From NCBI GenBank assembly GCA_964396185.1, contig CAYNEI010000008.1:1-64000 (forward strand): a stretch of DNA of 64,000 nucleotides, given 5' to 3'. Shown in pieces: positions 23,844 through 32,560 of the stretch; position 1 is the first letter of the stretch; each line of letters opens with the position of its first letter. The translations under genes were made by a program, and so were the position numbers. The notes under the pieces were generated by a model, which did no database searches, was not told the DNA's origin, and was given only the letters and a program-made list of their open reading frames with translations. The stretch comes from CAYNEI01 sp964396185 (lineage in GTDB: Archaea; Thermoplasmatota; SW-10-69-26).

Positions 23844-24437
23844 TCAGCTCTGTTCCAGCGTGAACGTGAGCGCCAGGTTGACGGAGTCGCCCTGGAGGTC
23901 GTTGCCAGCATCCGTGTGGAAGCTGACGGCCAGGTCGAGCACCTTGCCGGCCGCACCCGGGTCGCTGAGACCGCTGAAACTGGCCGCGGCGAGGTCGTCG
24001 AGATCCGCGTACCCGTTGCCGTTGTCATCGGCCACGGAGAGCGGGCTCCCGTCGTAGGTGAGCGTCGTGATCTCCAGGTACTGGGCCATGTCCGTCGTGC
24101 CCTCGTCAGCATCCGTCTCGGTCACAGCAGAGTCCATGGACAGGCTGACCGTGTGGCCATCACCATCGTTGGACGAGATGGATCCCTCGTTCTTGAGCAC
24201 CAGATCACCGGCAGCCGAGTCGCCCGGGGCGAAGTTGCCAGCGGTGATGAAGGCGTCCACGTCGCTCTCGTCCTCGAGCACCAGATCAAGCGTACCGGCG
24301 GAGAACAGGTTGGAGGTGCTCTCCTCGGTGTCCGTGAAATACGCGAACGTCCCGTAGGCACCGACACCTGTGGCCGTCGCGATGGTCAGTAGGCTGAGCA
24401 GGATGGATCGTTTGATTCCTTTGCGCGTGCGGTTCAT
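23844..24437 (-). CDS. TasA/camelysin-family (SipW-dependent) surface protein
   Basis: The 197-residue protein has a basic start MNRTRKGIKRSILLSLL, then the SipW-type signal ATGVGAYGTFAYFTDTEEST. A TasA-like mature domain follows (SNLFSAGTLDLVLEDES, NFAPGDSAAGDLVLKNEGS). In Bacillus the homologues form biofilm fibres or are camelysin proteases; haloarchaeal relatives are known. ATG 24437 follows an AGGTG ribosome-binding sequence; ATG or GTG codons further upstream would spoil the signal. CCTTTTACC (about 24484-24492) is a possible promoter. It is the first gene of the three-gene operon. Confidence 0.85.
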   Translation of the reverse strand: MNRTRKGIKRSILLSLLTIATATGVGAYGTFAYFTDTEESTSNLFSAGTLDLVLEDESDVDAFITAGNFAPGDSAAGDLVLKNEGSISSNDGDGHTVSLSMDSAVTETDADEGTTDMAQYLEITTLTYDGSPLSVADDNGNGYADLDDLAAASFSGLSDPGAAGKVLDLAVSFHTDAGNDLQGDSVNLALTFTLEQS

Positions 24438-24576
24438 TGCAACACCTTGGCGCCTCTCGGCGTTGCTCTGGCTCGCACGTGCACGGTAAAAGGGGGTCCG
24501 GAACACCTGTTCTCCAGGTGGTCAAGGATTGTACCGGAAACGGGGTGGTGGAGGGCCTGTGCCCGGTCGATGGCAC

Positions 24577-27414
24577 TTAGAGTTTGGCGACCGCGTCCTG
24601 GAGCGAGAGGCCGCGTAGCTCTGAGAGTTGGAGGTTGCGCACGATCTTGACCGGGTTGCCGTCGCGCACGTGTGAGAGGAAGGCACCCTCTCGGTCGGCA
24701 TCCATGGTCACCTCGCCTCCGTCCGGGTGCTCGCCCAGGGTGGTGGGCAGCTCGAGGCCGAAGAGCGCGTCCTCGAGTTCGATGGCCTGGAGCTCCTCGT
24801 AGGAGCTCAGGCTCAACGTGGTGGCACGGTCCCCGTCGATCTCCTGGTAGATGTAGGGCCCGTAGCGGCCCAGGTCGCGCACGACGTTGCCGTCTTCGGG
24901 GTGCTCCCCGATGGGATCGGGCAACGAGACGAGGAAGAGGGCAGCCTCCAGGGTGACCTCGTCGGGGTCCATGCCCTCGGGCAGGGACTTGTTGGTGCCG
25001 GCGTGCTTGAGATAAGGACCGTAGCGGCCGTTGTGCAGCTCGATGGGCTCACCTGTCTCCGGGTGGTCGCCCACGTCCTTGAGCTTGCCGCGCTTGGTCG
25101 TCTTCTTGGCTTGGCTGAGCCGCTCGAGGGCCTCTTCGAGCTCCATGCCCCGCAGATCGCGCCAGTCCTTCACGTTCTTGTAGATGCGCTTGCCGTCATC
25201 CCCTGGGTCGCGGCACACGTACGGGCCGTAGCGCCCGATGCCCAACAGCACGGTGCCGCCGTCGGGGTGGTCCCCGATCTCCTCGGGCATGGACAGCAGC
25301 CACAGGGCATCCTCCAGGGTGACGTCGTCCACGCCCATACCGTCGGGGAGCGAGGCCCGCTGGGGCTTGCCCTCGACCTCGTCGGTAGCACCGAGCTGGA
25401 CGTAGGGACCGTAGCGTCCTGTCATCACGTAGATGTCCAGCCCGCTCTCGGGGTCTGCGCCCAGCGACGGGGGTCCATCGGCGCGCTGTTGGACCAGGCG
25501 CTCGACCAGGTCCTCGGTGAGCTCGTCAGGGGTGAGGTTCTCGGGCAGGTTGGCGCGCACGACCTCGCCGTCGACATCGGCTTCGATGTAGGGGCCGTAG
25601 CGTCCGATCTTGATGGTGTAGGGCAGGTCCTCGAACTCGATGGATCGCGAGGCGGAGCCATCCACCTCTTCTTGTTTGACCTCGACCTGGTTGCGAAGGC
25701 CCGCATCACCCAGGAAGAACTCCTCCAGGTAGGGTTGGGAGTCGGTCTCGCCGGCTGCGATGTCGTCGAGCACCTTCTCCATGTCCGAGGTGAAGCCCGT
25801 GTCCACGAGCTTGGGGAAGTGGCGCTCCAGGAAGCCCACCACCGCGAAGGCGGTCAGGGTGGGCACGAGCGAGCGGCCCTGCTTGACCACGTAGCTCTTG
25901 TCGATGATCTTCGAGATGATATCAGCGTACGTGCTGGGCCGACCGATGCCCTCCTTCTCCAGGGCCTCGACCAGGCTGGCCTCGGTGTACCGGTTCGGGG
26001 GCTGGGTCTCGTGGCTTCGCGCATCCAGCTCCTTGAGATCCACCGCGTCGCCGGTCTCGAGCCTCGGGAGCTCGGTGTCCTTGTCCGAGCGGGTGGGCCA
26101 GGCCAGCCGGTAGCCGTGGAAGTCCACGGTCTTGCCCGTGGCCTTGAACCGGGCCTCGGCGCAGTCCACGAGCACGGTGGTGCTGGTGTAGCGCTCGTTG
26201 GGCATCTGGCTGGCCAGCGTGCGTCGGAAGATCAGATCGTAGAGCTTGAGGTGGCGGCCCTTGAGGCCCGTGTCCTCGGGCTTCGTGAAGGTAGCCCCGG
26301 AAGGTCGGATGGCCTCGTGGGCCTCCTGGGCGGCATCGTCATCGCCGCGCGCGTAGTCCCGGCGCTTGTAGAGCTCATCGCCCCACTCGGCCAGGATCGC
26401 GGCCTTGGCGCCCTCGAGAGCCTCGTTGCTCAGCGCGATGGAGTCGGTGCGCATGTAGGTGATGTGCCCGTCCTCGTAGAGGTCCTGGGCGATGCGCATC
26501 GTCTGGCTGGGGGAGAGGCTCAGCCGGCCGTTGGCCTCCTGCTGGAGGCTGGAGGTCTTGAAGGGTGCAGGTGGCTTGGACTGGCGTTGCCGGTGCTCGA
26601 CATCGCCCACGGTCCACGTGCCATCGCGGAGTTGGCCCACGAGTGTGGTGGCCTCGTCCTCCTCGAGCACGCGCACCTCTGAGCCCTCCTTGAGCTCGCC
26701 GGTCTCCTCGTCGAAGTCGCTGCTCGTGGCGATGCGGTCGCCGGCCACCTCGAGCAGGGTTGCCTCGAAGTCCTTGGTCTCCTTGGCTAACAGCGCCTGG
26801 AGGTCCCAGTAGCTGGCTGACTGGAAGCGCCGCCGCTCGCGCTCCTTCTCCACGATCAAGCGCACGGCCGGCGACTGGACGCGCCCGGCCGAGAGCCCGC
26901 TGGCCACCTTGCGCCAGAGCAGGGGCGAGAGCGTGTAGCCGTAGAGCCGGTCGAGGATGCGGCGGGTCTCCTGGGCTTCCACCAGGTTCATGTCCACATC
27001 CCGCGGGTTCTCCAGGGCTCGCTGCACGGCCTCCTTGGTGATCTCGTTGAAGACCATGCGCTTGACCGGGACCTTGGGGTTCAGGGCCTCGGCCAGGTGC
27101 CAGCTGATGGACTCGCCTTCACGATCCTCGTCCGTGGCGAGGTAGAGCTCGTCGGCGTTCTTGAGCTCGCGCTTGAGCCGGTTGATGACCTTGCCCTTGC
27201 CTCGGATGGTCACGTAGACCGGCTCGAAGCCGTGGTCGACATCGACGCCGAGATCCGCCCATTCTTCGTCCTGCACCGCCTTGGGTGCTTGCTTGCGGTT
27301 CTTGGGAAGGTCACGGATGTGGCCCACGCAAGAGTCGACCTTGAAGCCCTCTGGCAGGAACTTCTTGATGGTCTTGACCTTGGCGGGCGACTCGACGATC
27401 ACGAGCTTGGTCAT
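24577..27414 (-). CDS. topA: DNA topoisomerase I, bacterial type IA with C-terminal GRYGPY repeats
   Basis: The 945-residue protein has an N-terminal Toprim domain (KLVIVESPAKVKTIKKFL, YLATDEDREGES at about 92-103) and catalytic Tyr in DGHITYMRTDS (about residue 320). The domain containing EGIGRPSTYADIISKI follows, then five GRYGPY units (IGRYGPYIEAD, TGRYGPYVQLG, IGRYGPYVCRD, NGRYGPYLKHA, LGRYGPYIYQE) plus one degenerate unit. These C-terminal repeats replace zinc fingers. It relaxes negative supercoils. Most archaea use other type IA enzymes, so this form suggests acquisition from bacteria. CTTTATG (27462-27468) is a likely TATA box. Confidence 0.95.
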   Translation of the reverse strand: MTKLVIVESPAKVKTIKKFLPEGFKVDSCVGHIRDLPKNRKQAPKAVQDEEWADLGVDVDHGFEPVYVTIRGKGKVINRLKRELKNADELYLATDEDREGESISWHLAEALNPKVPVKRMVFNEITKEAVQRALENPRDVDMNLVEAQETRRILDRLYGYTLSPLLWRKVASGLSAGRVQSPAVRLIVEKERERRRFQSASYWDLQALLAKETKDFEATLLEVAGDRIATSSDFDEETGELKEGSEVRVLEEDEATTLVGQLRDGTWTVGDVEHRQRQSKPPAPFKTSSLQQEANGRLSLSPSQTMRIAQDLYEDGHITYMRTDSIALSNEALEGAKAAILAEWGDELYKRRDYARGDDDAAQEAHEAIRPSGATFTKPEDTGLKGRHLKLYDLIFRRTLASQMPNERYTSTTVLVDCAEARFKATGKTVDFHGYRLAWPTRSDKDTELPRLETGDAVDLKELDARSHETQPPNRYTEASLVEALEKEGIGRPSTYADIISKIIDKSYVVKQGRSLVPTLTAFAVVGFLERHFPKLVDTGFTSDMEKVLDDIAAGETDSQPYLEEFFLGDAGLRNQVEVKQEEVDGSASRSIEFEDLPYTIKIGRYGPYIEADVDGEVVRANLPENLTPDELTEDLVERLVQQRADGPPSLGADPESGLDIYVMTGRYGPYVQLGATDEVEGKPQRASLPDGMGVDDVTLEDALWLLSMPEEIGDHPDGGTVLLGIGRYGPYVCRDPGDDGKRIYKNVKDWRDLRGMELEEALERLSQAKKTTKRGKLKDVGDHPETGEPIELHNGRYGPYLKHAGTNKSLPEGMDPDEVTLEAALFLVSLPDPIGEHPEDGNVVRDLGRYGPYIYQEIDGDRATTLSLSSYEELQAIELEDALFGLELPTTLGEHPDGGEVTMDADREGAFLSHVRDGNPVKIVRNLQLSELRGLSLQDAVAKL

Positions 27415-27496
27415 GGCAAGAGCTCCGAAGCGAAGGGCGGACCCCCATCGGGTGCTGCTCGCATAAAGCGTTTTTGCACCTGGGAAGCCGAGCCGG

Positions 27497-28564
27497 TCAC
27501 TCGGTCGGCCAAGGCTCGCCCACGGTGATGCCCTTGGACTGCACCAGCACTTGGAAGGTGCCGCCGGCCCCCCTGGGGTCGATGAGCTTCTTGGCGGCCA
27601 GCACCTCGCGCGGACCCCCTCGCCGAGCGATGGATCGGATGCCAAGCGCGCGCAGGAGATCGCCCTGGCTGGCCAGCACATCGGTCGTCAAGCCGGCTTG
27701 CTCACCCCAGGCCACCAGCTCGTCGGTGGGCACCCGGTAGGTGATGTCCATCTGGCCGGGATCGTACCAGACCTCTGGCACCTCGATGCCTTGGCGGTAG
27801 GCGTGCACCGTTCCCCGCGGGTGCTCGCGCACGAGCTCGGCGCGGGGGCCACCGTAGTCGATGGCGATGAGCGCGCCCTGATCGAGGTGCTCTCCGGCTC
27901 GCATCCACCAACGCTCGCCCGCCAAGGCCACCTCGAAGCGCGTGCCCGGCTCGAGCCCGTCGGCGATGGCGGCCGCGCGCTCGGCCACGTCTGGATCCTC
28001 GATCTCGCCAGTCGTGAGCTCCAGGGTGTGTTCGCCCGGCTCCACAAGCACCTCCACCGGCCCATCGGCGGTGGCTTGGCAGAGGTGCACGGGCAGAGCG
28101 TCGAGCAGTTCGTTGGCCACGAGCACGCCCTGGAAGCCCTCAGGCAGCTGGGTGCGAGCCTCCACATCAGCCAGGTCGATGCCGGCGGCCTCTAGGGTGG
28201 AACGCGCCCGGTCGAGCACGGCCTGGCTCTGGTCCACGAGCACGATGCCCAGGCGCTCGAAGGTGTCCGGGTCGGTCTCGTGGAGACCGTAGCAGAGGTC
28301 CCGGGCCAGCTCGCCGCCACCGGTGCCTGCGTCGATGAGCATGGGCTCGTCGAGCTGAGCGAGCAAGGGTGCCATGCCTTGGGCGAGCGTGGCGCCGAAC
28401 GTGCCGGTGAGCGTGGGGCTGCTGACCCACTCCTCGCCGGCGCGTCGCGCCCCGGGCGCGTAGTAGCCCTCCTCTGGATCGTAGAGGGCGAGCTCGATGT
28501 AGCGAGCCAGGGTCATGGGACCCGAGGCGGCGATCTCGTCCAGGATCCTCTCTTTCAAGGACAC
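27497..28564 (-). CDS. MidA/NDUFAF7-family SAM-dependent protein methyltransferase (DUF185)
   Basis: The 355-residue protein starts with LKERILDEIAASGPMTLARYIELALYDPEEGYYAPG, the family hallmark. ISSP-like WVSSPTLTGTFGATLAQ, SAM motif LIDAGTGGGELARDLCYGL (about 97-115) and VANELLDALPVHLCQ follow. Mitochondrial NDUFAF7 methylates an arginine of a complex I subunit. The archaeal substrate is unknown. It starts 3 bases after the upstream PLP-enzyme gene and shares its promoter. Confidence 0.88.
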   Translation of the reverse strand: MSLKERILDEIAASGPMTLARYIELALYDPEEGYYAPGARRAGEEWVSSPTLTGTFGATLAQGMAPLLAQLDEPMLIDAGTGGGELARDLCYGLHETDPDTFERLGIVLVDQSQAVLDRARSTLEAAGIDLADVEARTQLPEGFQGVLVANELLDALPVHLCQATADGPVEVLVEPGEHTLELTTGEIEDPDVAERAAAIADGLEPGTRFEVALAGERWWMRAGEHLDQGALIAIDYGGPRAELVREHPRGTVHAYRQGIEVPEVWYDPGQMDITYRVPTDELVAWGEQAGLTTDVLASQGDLLRALGIRSIARRGGPREVLAAKKLIDPRGAGGTFQVLVQSKGITVGEPWPTE

Positions 28565-28567
28565 AGG

Positions 28568-29920
28568 CTAAATCCTGCCCATATGCGCCAGCGCGCCCCG
28601 TCGGGTGAGCAGGCCGTAGGGCTTTGCCTCCTCGGTGACGATGAGCGCCTCGTGGCGCTGCAGGGTCGCAGCGGCCTCGCCGAGCCGGGTGGCCTGGTCG
28701 ACCTGGGGTGGGTTGGGCCCGGCGAACGCGCCTGCCCGCCTCAAGCGCGAGGCCTCGTTGGCCACAAGCTCTGCGAAGACGTCGTCGAGCTTCACCAGCC
28801 CGAGCACGTTGCCATCCTCGATCACCGGCACGGCTGGCACCTCGCGTGCTTCGGCCACGCGGAGCAGCGCCTCGATATCATCGTCCGGGCCCACCGATGG
28901 TATCGGGGTGATGCAGGCCTCGCCAGCGCTCTGGGCGACCGGGATGAGCTGCTTGGAGCGCAGCCAGGCCGTGTCGTAGGCCCGGGAGAGGTAGCGCTCG
29001 CCGGTGTCTGGCAGGATCACGACGACCGTGGCGTCGTCATCGATGAGGCCCTGGTCGACGGCGCGGTGGATGCCCACGACCGCGGACCCGCTGGAGGATC
29101 CGGTGAGGATCCCCTCCTCGGTGGCCAGGCGCCGGCTCATCTCGAAGCTCTCCTTGTCGCCGACGATGACGAAGTCGTCGATGACGTCGAACCAGACCGT
29201 GTCCGGGATCAGGTCCTCGCCGATGCCCTCGATCAGATAGCCGTGCGCCTTGTCCAGGTGGGCTTCACCCGTGGCGTGGCGGTCTGCCAGGATGGAGCCC
29301 ACCGGGTCCACGCCGATGACGCGGACCTCGTCGTTCTGGTCCTTGAGGTAGGTTCCGATCCCCGAGATCGTGCCTCCGGTGCCGACGCCGGCGACCAGGT
29401 GGGTGATCTCGCCGTCGGTGTCCTCCCAGATCTCAGGCCCGGTGGTCTCGATGTGGGCCTGGGGGTTGGCGTCGTTGAAGTACTGGTTGACGTAGAACGC
29501 GTTCTCGGTCTCCTCGGCGATGCGTCGGGCCACCGAGTAGTAGGAGCGGGGATCGTCCGGGGCTACGGCGGTGGGGCATCGGATGACCTCGGCGCCGTAG
29601 GCGCGCAACAGGCGCTCTTTCTCGACGGCCATCTTGTCGGGCATGGTGAAGATGACCTCGTAGCCCTTGGACTGGGCGGCCAGGGCCAAGCCGAGACCGG
29701 TGTTGCCGCTGGTGCCCTCCACGATGGTGCCGCCAGGCTCGAGGTCGCCCTCGCGCTCGGCTTTCTCGATCATGGTGATGCCGATGCGATCTTTCACGCT
29801 GCCGCCGGGGTTGAAGGACTCGACCTTCGCGTAGACCGCTGGCCCGTCGGGTACGACGCGGCGGAGGCGGACGAGCGGGGTGCGGCCCATGGTCTCAAGG
29901 ATGCTGTCGAACGTGCGCAT
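28568..29920 (-). CDS. Cystathionine beta-synthase/cysteine synthase with C-terminal CBS pair
   Basis: The 450-residue protein has MGRTPLVRLRRV at the N-terminus, the PLP lysine in NPGGSVKDRIG (about residue 43), the EGTSGNTGLGLALAA substrate loop, QYFNDANPQAH, the phosphate-binding VGTGGTISGIG (about 181) and LTGSSSGSAV. Residues about 330-450 form two CBS domains (VPAVPVIEDGNVLGLVKLDDVF and HEALIVTEEAKPYGLL). The domain order is that of eukaryotic-type CBS, which condenses serine with homocysteine; O-acetylserine sulfhydrylase activity is the alternative. CCTTAAGA (29949-29956) is the probable TATA box. Confidence 0.9.
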   Translation of the reverse strand: MRTFDSILETMGRTPLVRLRRVVPDGPAVYAKVESFNPGGSVKDRIGITMIEKAEREGDLEPGGTIVEGTSGNTGLGLALAAQSKGYEVIFTMPDKMAVEKERLLRAYGAEVIRCPTAVAPDDPRSYYSVARRIAEETENAFYVNQYFNDANPQAHIETTGPEIWEDTDGEITHLVAGVGTGGTISGIGTYLKDQNDEVRVIGVDPVGSILADRHATGEAHLDKAHGYLIEGIGEDLIPDTVWFDVIDDFVIVGDKESFEMSRRLATEEGILTGSSSGSAVVGIHRAVDQGLIDDDATVVVILPDTGERYLSRAYDTAWLRSKQLIPVAQSAGEACITPIPSVGPDDDIEALLRVAEAREVPAVPVIEDGNVLGLVKLDDVFAELVANEASRLRRAGAFAGPNPPQVDQATRLGEAAATLQRHEALIVTEEAKPYGLLTRRGALAHMGRI

Positions 29921-30028
29921 GGGGTCCGGGGCGCATCCAGGGCCAAGCTCTTAAGGGTCTTGGGACCAACGGCCGTTGAGCACTTTTCCGAAACTATTAT
30001 CCAAGGCTCGACCCACATCTACGTTGTT

Positions 30029-30499
30029 ATGGAGTTCCCTCGGCGTCCGAGCGATCGGAAGCGGATCTCCGGCTCGTGGAACGTGGATCCCAGCACGGTG
30101 GACGGCTACCGCTTCGGTGGCCTCCCGTGGCCTGTGGAGACCATGCGCTACGCGTACGTGACGCTGCTTGGCGGGTTCAGCGCTGAGCTGCCCGCGGATG
30201 CCATCGGCTTGAACAAGCAAGCCCTCGAGGAGAACACCGAGCTCGAGCCCGGTGATCGGGTCACGATCAGCCTGTTCGAGCGCGGCCGCCCGGTCCCGCT
30301 GATGGTGCGCCCCTCCTTCGAGCTGGTCCCCTTGGACTTCCAGCTCCCAGATGCCTACCTCCAGGCCACCGACGGTGAGGCCGTGCTGGCCCAAGCCGCT
30401 ACCGAAGAGCACCTGCCTGGCCTCGAGGAGGTCGCCAGCGGCATCGAGATCGTCATCAACGGCGTGCTGGCTGCCCGCATGCGCGGCACGAGCTCCTAA
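30029..30499 (+). CDS. Conserved-looking soluble protein, unknown function
   Basis: The 156-residue protein includes VETMRYAYVTLLGGFSAELPADAIGLN, a beta-rich stretch LEPGDRVTISLFERGRPVPLMVRPSFELVPLDF, and an acidic C-terminus GLEEVASGIEIVINGVLAARM. There are no signal or membrane segments. I do not recognise the family. TATA-like ACTATTAT (29993-30000) lies about 32 bases upstream of the ATG and about 40 from the divergent CBS-gene TATA, so the two genes share a compact divergent promoter region. Confidence 0.6.
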   Translation: MEFPRRPSDRKRISGSWNVDPSTVDGYRFGGLPWPVETMRYAYVTLLGGFSAELPADAIGLNKQALEENTELEPGDRVTISLFERGRPVPLMVRPSFELVPLDFQLPDAYLQATDGEAVLAQAATEEHLPGLEEVASGIEIVINGVLAARMRGTSS

Positions 30500-30545
30500 G
30501 CTCGAAAAGCCACAAGGCCCAAGTGGTACGAGCCGATGGACGCTC

Positions 30546-30827
30546 GTGGTGCTCGACTTCCTGAAAGGCCTGTTCGGTGGCAAGGATCTCACGGCCTACG
30601 AGCGCGAGGTGCTGGAGCGCCAGCACAGTCGGCTTTCGAGCAAGATCAGCGATCTCGAAGCCAAGCTGGCCAAGGTGCCTGCTGCCAAGAGCAAGAAGCA
30701 GCAGAACCCCCAGGCGGTCAAGCTCATGTCCCAGATCAAGAAGCTCAAGAAGGAGCGCCAGGGGATCGAGAAGGATCTCGGTGGTGCACCGGACAGCACC
30801 AGCGCGTCGGTCAGCCGTCGCTCATGA
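30546..30827 (+). CDS. Small coiled-coil protein, tandem paralogue A
   Basis: The 93-residue protein reads VVLDFLKGLFGGKDLTAYER at the start. A helical, charged coiled coil follows (VLERQHSRLSSKISDLEAKL and LMSQIKKLKKERQGIEKDLGG), then a Ser-rich basic tail. The paralogue at 31040 shares the N-terminal phrase, LTAYEREVL, the QIKxLKK...IEK.LGG.P core and a C-terminal S-R-R-S. The start is GTG (30546 or 30549), chosen by comparison with the paralogue. The function is unknown; the length and helix pattern suggest an oligomeric or nucleic-acid-associated protein. Confidence 0.6.
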   Translation: MVLDFLKGLFGGKDLTAYEREVLERQHSRLSSKISDLEAKLAKVPAAKSKKQQNPQAVKLMSQIKKLKKERQGIEKDLGGAPDSTSASVSRRS

Positions 30828-30854
30828 TCCAGCGGGCAACGCTCACCACAACCC

Positions 30855-30976
30855 CTCACCACAACGTCACAAAGGACACAACGGTCTGCTCGGGACACGG
30901 ATCCACGGGTTGCCCCCTGCTTGCTCCCTCCAACCGTCGCTCTCTCCTCGTTGTGCCGTTGTGCCTTTGTGGTGAA
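30855..30976. repeat. Long imperfect palindrome, CACAAAGG subtype (copy 2)
   Basis: The left arm, from CTCACCACAACG with CACAAAGGACACAACGG, pairs with the right arm ending CGTTGTGCC-GTTGTGCC-TTTGTGGTGA-type units. About 50 bases of unpaired centre lie between. It is placed between the two coiled-coil paralogues. Confidence 0.6.
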
Positions 30977-31039
30977 CGTCGGTCCAAGGTTGGTGGGGTC
31001 CAACGAAACCCTCAAGTGGGTGGCCGTGGACTGGTAGAT

Positions 31040-31336
31040 GTGGTCCTCGACCGTCTCAAGCAGCTGTTCACCGGCAAACAGCTCACGGCCTACGAACGCG
31101 AGGTGCTCGCCCGTGAGTACGACCGCGTAGGCCAGAAACTCGAGACCAAGCAGCGACAGCTCGGCGGCGTCCAGTGCGTCGGCTGCGCCAAGAAAGAGGA
31201 CCCACGCGCCAACCGGCTCATCGCCCAGATCAAAGCGCTCAAGAAGCGCCAGAGCGAGATCGAGAAGGAGCTCGGCGGTGTTCCCGAGACGCCCGAGACG
31301 CGCGCCAGCCGCCGCAGCAAGCGGGCCTCTGCTTGA
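31040..31336 (+). CDS. Small coiled-coil protein, tandem paralogue B
   Basis: The 98-residue protein starts VVLDRLKQLFTGKQLTAYER, closely matching paralogue A. It differs by a Cys pair in the central loop (GVQCVGCAKKED), which could bind a metal, followed by RLIAQIKALKKRQSEIEKEL and a basic tail ASRRSKRASA. GTG 31040 is inferred by alignment with paralogue A. A palindromic repeat follows each of the two genes, which suggests that gene plus repeat was duplicated as a unit. Confidence 0.62.
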   Translation: MVLDRLKQLFTGKQLTAYEREVLAREYDRVGQKLETKQRQLGGVQCVGCAKKEDPRANRLIAQIKALKKRQSEIEKELGGVPETPETRASRRSKRASA

Positions 31337-31354
31337 CCGCGGCGCTTAGCGCCC

Positions 31355-31473
31355 GACCACGAAGCACACGAGGGGCACCACTGGCCACGAAGAATCCATC
31401 ATAACGATTACAACCGTCCATTGGGCCTTCTTGACTCTTTGTGGCCCGTTGTGGCTTGGTGTCCTTTCTGGTC
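31355..31473. repeat. Long imperfect palindrome, CACAAAGG subtype (copy 3)
   Basis: GACCACGAAGCACACGAGG at the left pairs imperfectly with CCTTTCTGGTC at the right end through TTTGTGG, GTTGTGG and TTGGTGTCC units. It lies in the convergent gap between paralogue B and the dehydrogenase gene. Confidence 0.6.
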
Positions 31474-31481
31474 CGGTCGTC

Positions 31482-31515
31482 GGTTCAGGTCGTAGGTTCA
31501 GGTCGTAGGTTCAGG
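31482..31515. repeat. 13-base tandem repeat (GGTTCAGGTCGTA) x 2.6
   Basis: Copies at 31482-31494 and 31495-31507 are identical, and a partial third copy runs to 31515. The third copy contains the TGA stop of the dehydrogenase gene (31511-31513), so the repeat grew from the gene end outward. Confidence 0.8.
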
Positions 31516-32539
31516 CCATCTCGACCACGATCTTGCCGAACTGCTCCCCCTTCTCCAGGCGCGCGAAGGCGTCCTTGGCCTCGCTGAAGGGGAACGTCTT
31601 GTCCACGACCGGTTCGAGCCAGCCGTTGAACACGAGAGCCATGGCCTCGTCGAACTCTTGCGCGTTGGCCATGGTCGAGCCGATGAACTCGAGCTGCCGG
31701 TAGAAGACGTATCGCAGGTCGATCTCAGGCTGGAAGCCCGCCGTGGCTCCGCAGCAGACGAGCTTGCCACCAGGCCGCAGGGCGCGCTGGGCTTGCTCCC
31801 AGACCGGTGCACCGGCGGTGTCGAGCACGACGTCCACGCCTCGCTTGTCGGTGAGCGCGTGGACCTGCTTGCCCCAGTCCTCCTCGGTGTAGAAGACAAC
31901 CTCGTCAGCGCCCAGCTCCATGGCCTTGTCGGCCTTCTCCTTGGTGCTCGTGGTGGCGATGACGTGCCCACCCAGGTGCTTGACGATTTGGATGGCGGCT
32001 GTGGCCACCCCGCCACCAGCACCGGGGACGAGCACCAGGTCACCCGGGCGGATGCCAGCCTTGTTGGCCATGCGCCAGGCGGTCTGGAAGACCAGAGGCG
32101 AGGCAGCGGCCTGAGGCGTCTCAAGCGTGCCGGGTCGAAGCAGGACGTTGCGGGCAGGCACGACGACGTGCTCGGTGAGCGCGCCAGCCACGTGCTCGCC
32201 CAGGATGGCGAAGCTCTCGCAGAGCGACTGCTCTCCCCGCTCGCAGGCAGGGCAGAAGCCGCACCAGAGCGCTGGGTTGACGACGACCGAGTCGCCGCGC
32301 TCCAGGCCCGCGACGTCGTCGCCGACCTCGGCCACGACGCCAGCCAGGTCCGTGCCGAGCACGTGCGGGAGCTCAAGCTCGAGCCCGGGCCAGCCCTCGC
32401 GGACCCAGAGGTCGAGGTGGTTGAGCGCTACGGCCTCGACCTTGATCTTGACATCCCCTGGACCTGGTGTGGGCTCAGGGACGTCGAGGAAGTCGAGGAC
32501 CTCGGGCCCGCCGTGCTCCGTGAAGCCGAAAGCGCGCAT
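31511..32539 (-). CDS. Zinc-containing medium-chain alcohol dehydrogenase family protein
   Basis: The 342-residue protein has the N-terminal GroES-like domain with ALNHLDLWVREGWP and HVLGTDLAGVVAEVG. The structural-zinc cysteines lie in CGFCPACERGEQSLC (about 92-106). The Rossmann motif VLVPGAGGGVATAAIQIVKHLG lies at about 163-184. The catalytic-zinc Cys position near residue 38 is Asn/His (LNHLD), as in quinone-reductase-like members, so the substrate is uncertain. CTTTCATA (32561-32568), centred 26 bases upstream, supports ATG 32539. Confidence 0.88.
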   Translation of the reverse strand: MRAFGFTEHGGPEVLDFLDVPEPTPGPGDVKIKVEAVALNHLDLWVREGWPGLELELPHVLGTDLAGVVAEVGDDVAGLERGDSVVVNPALWCGFCPACERGEQSLCESFAILGEHVAGALTEHVVVPARNVLLRPGTLETPQAAASPLVFQTAWRMANKAGIRPGDLVLVPGAGGGVATAAIQIVKHLGGHVIATTSTKEKADKAMELGADEVVFYTEEDWGKQVHALTDKRGVDVVLDTAGAPVWEQAQRALRPGGKLVCCGATAGFQPEIDLRYVFYRQLEFIGSTMANAQEFDEAMALVFNGWLEPVVDKTFPFSEAKDAFARLEKGEQFGKIVVEMA

Positions 32540-32560
32540 GAGCGCGCCTAAGGCTCTCCG

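Noticed and set aside
24727..26682. 651-codon plus-strand frame opposite topA
   Set aside because: It mirrors the topA codons with a leucine/glycine/valine-rich composition, has no recognisable motif, and the opposite strand encodes a complete topoisomerase.
28280..30499. Long plus-strand open frame of over 700 codons across the CBS and MidA-like genes
   Set aside because: It is antisense to two clear enzyme genes and has only composition-driven residues until the true gene at 30029. Long antisense frames are normal in such GC-rich DNA.
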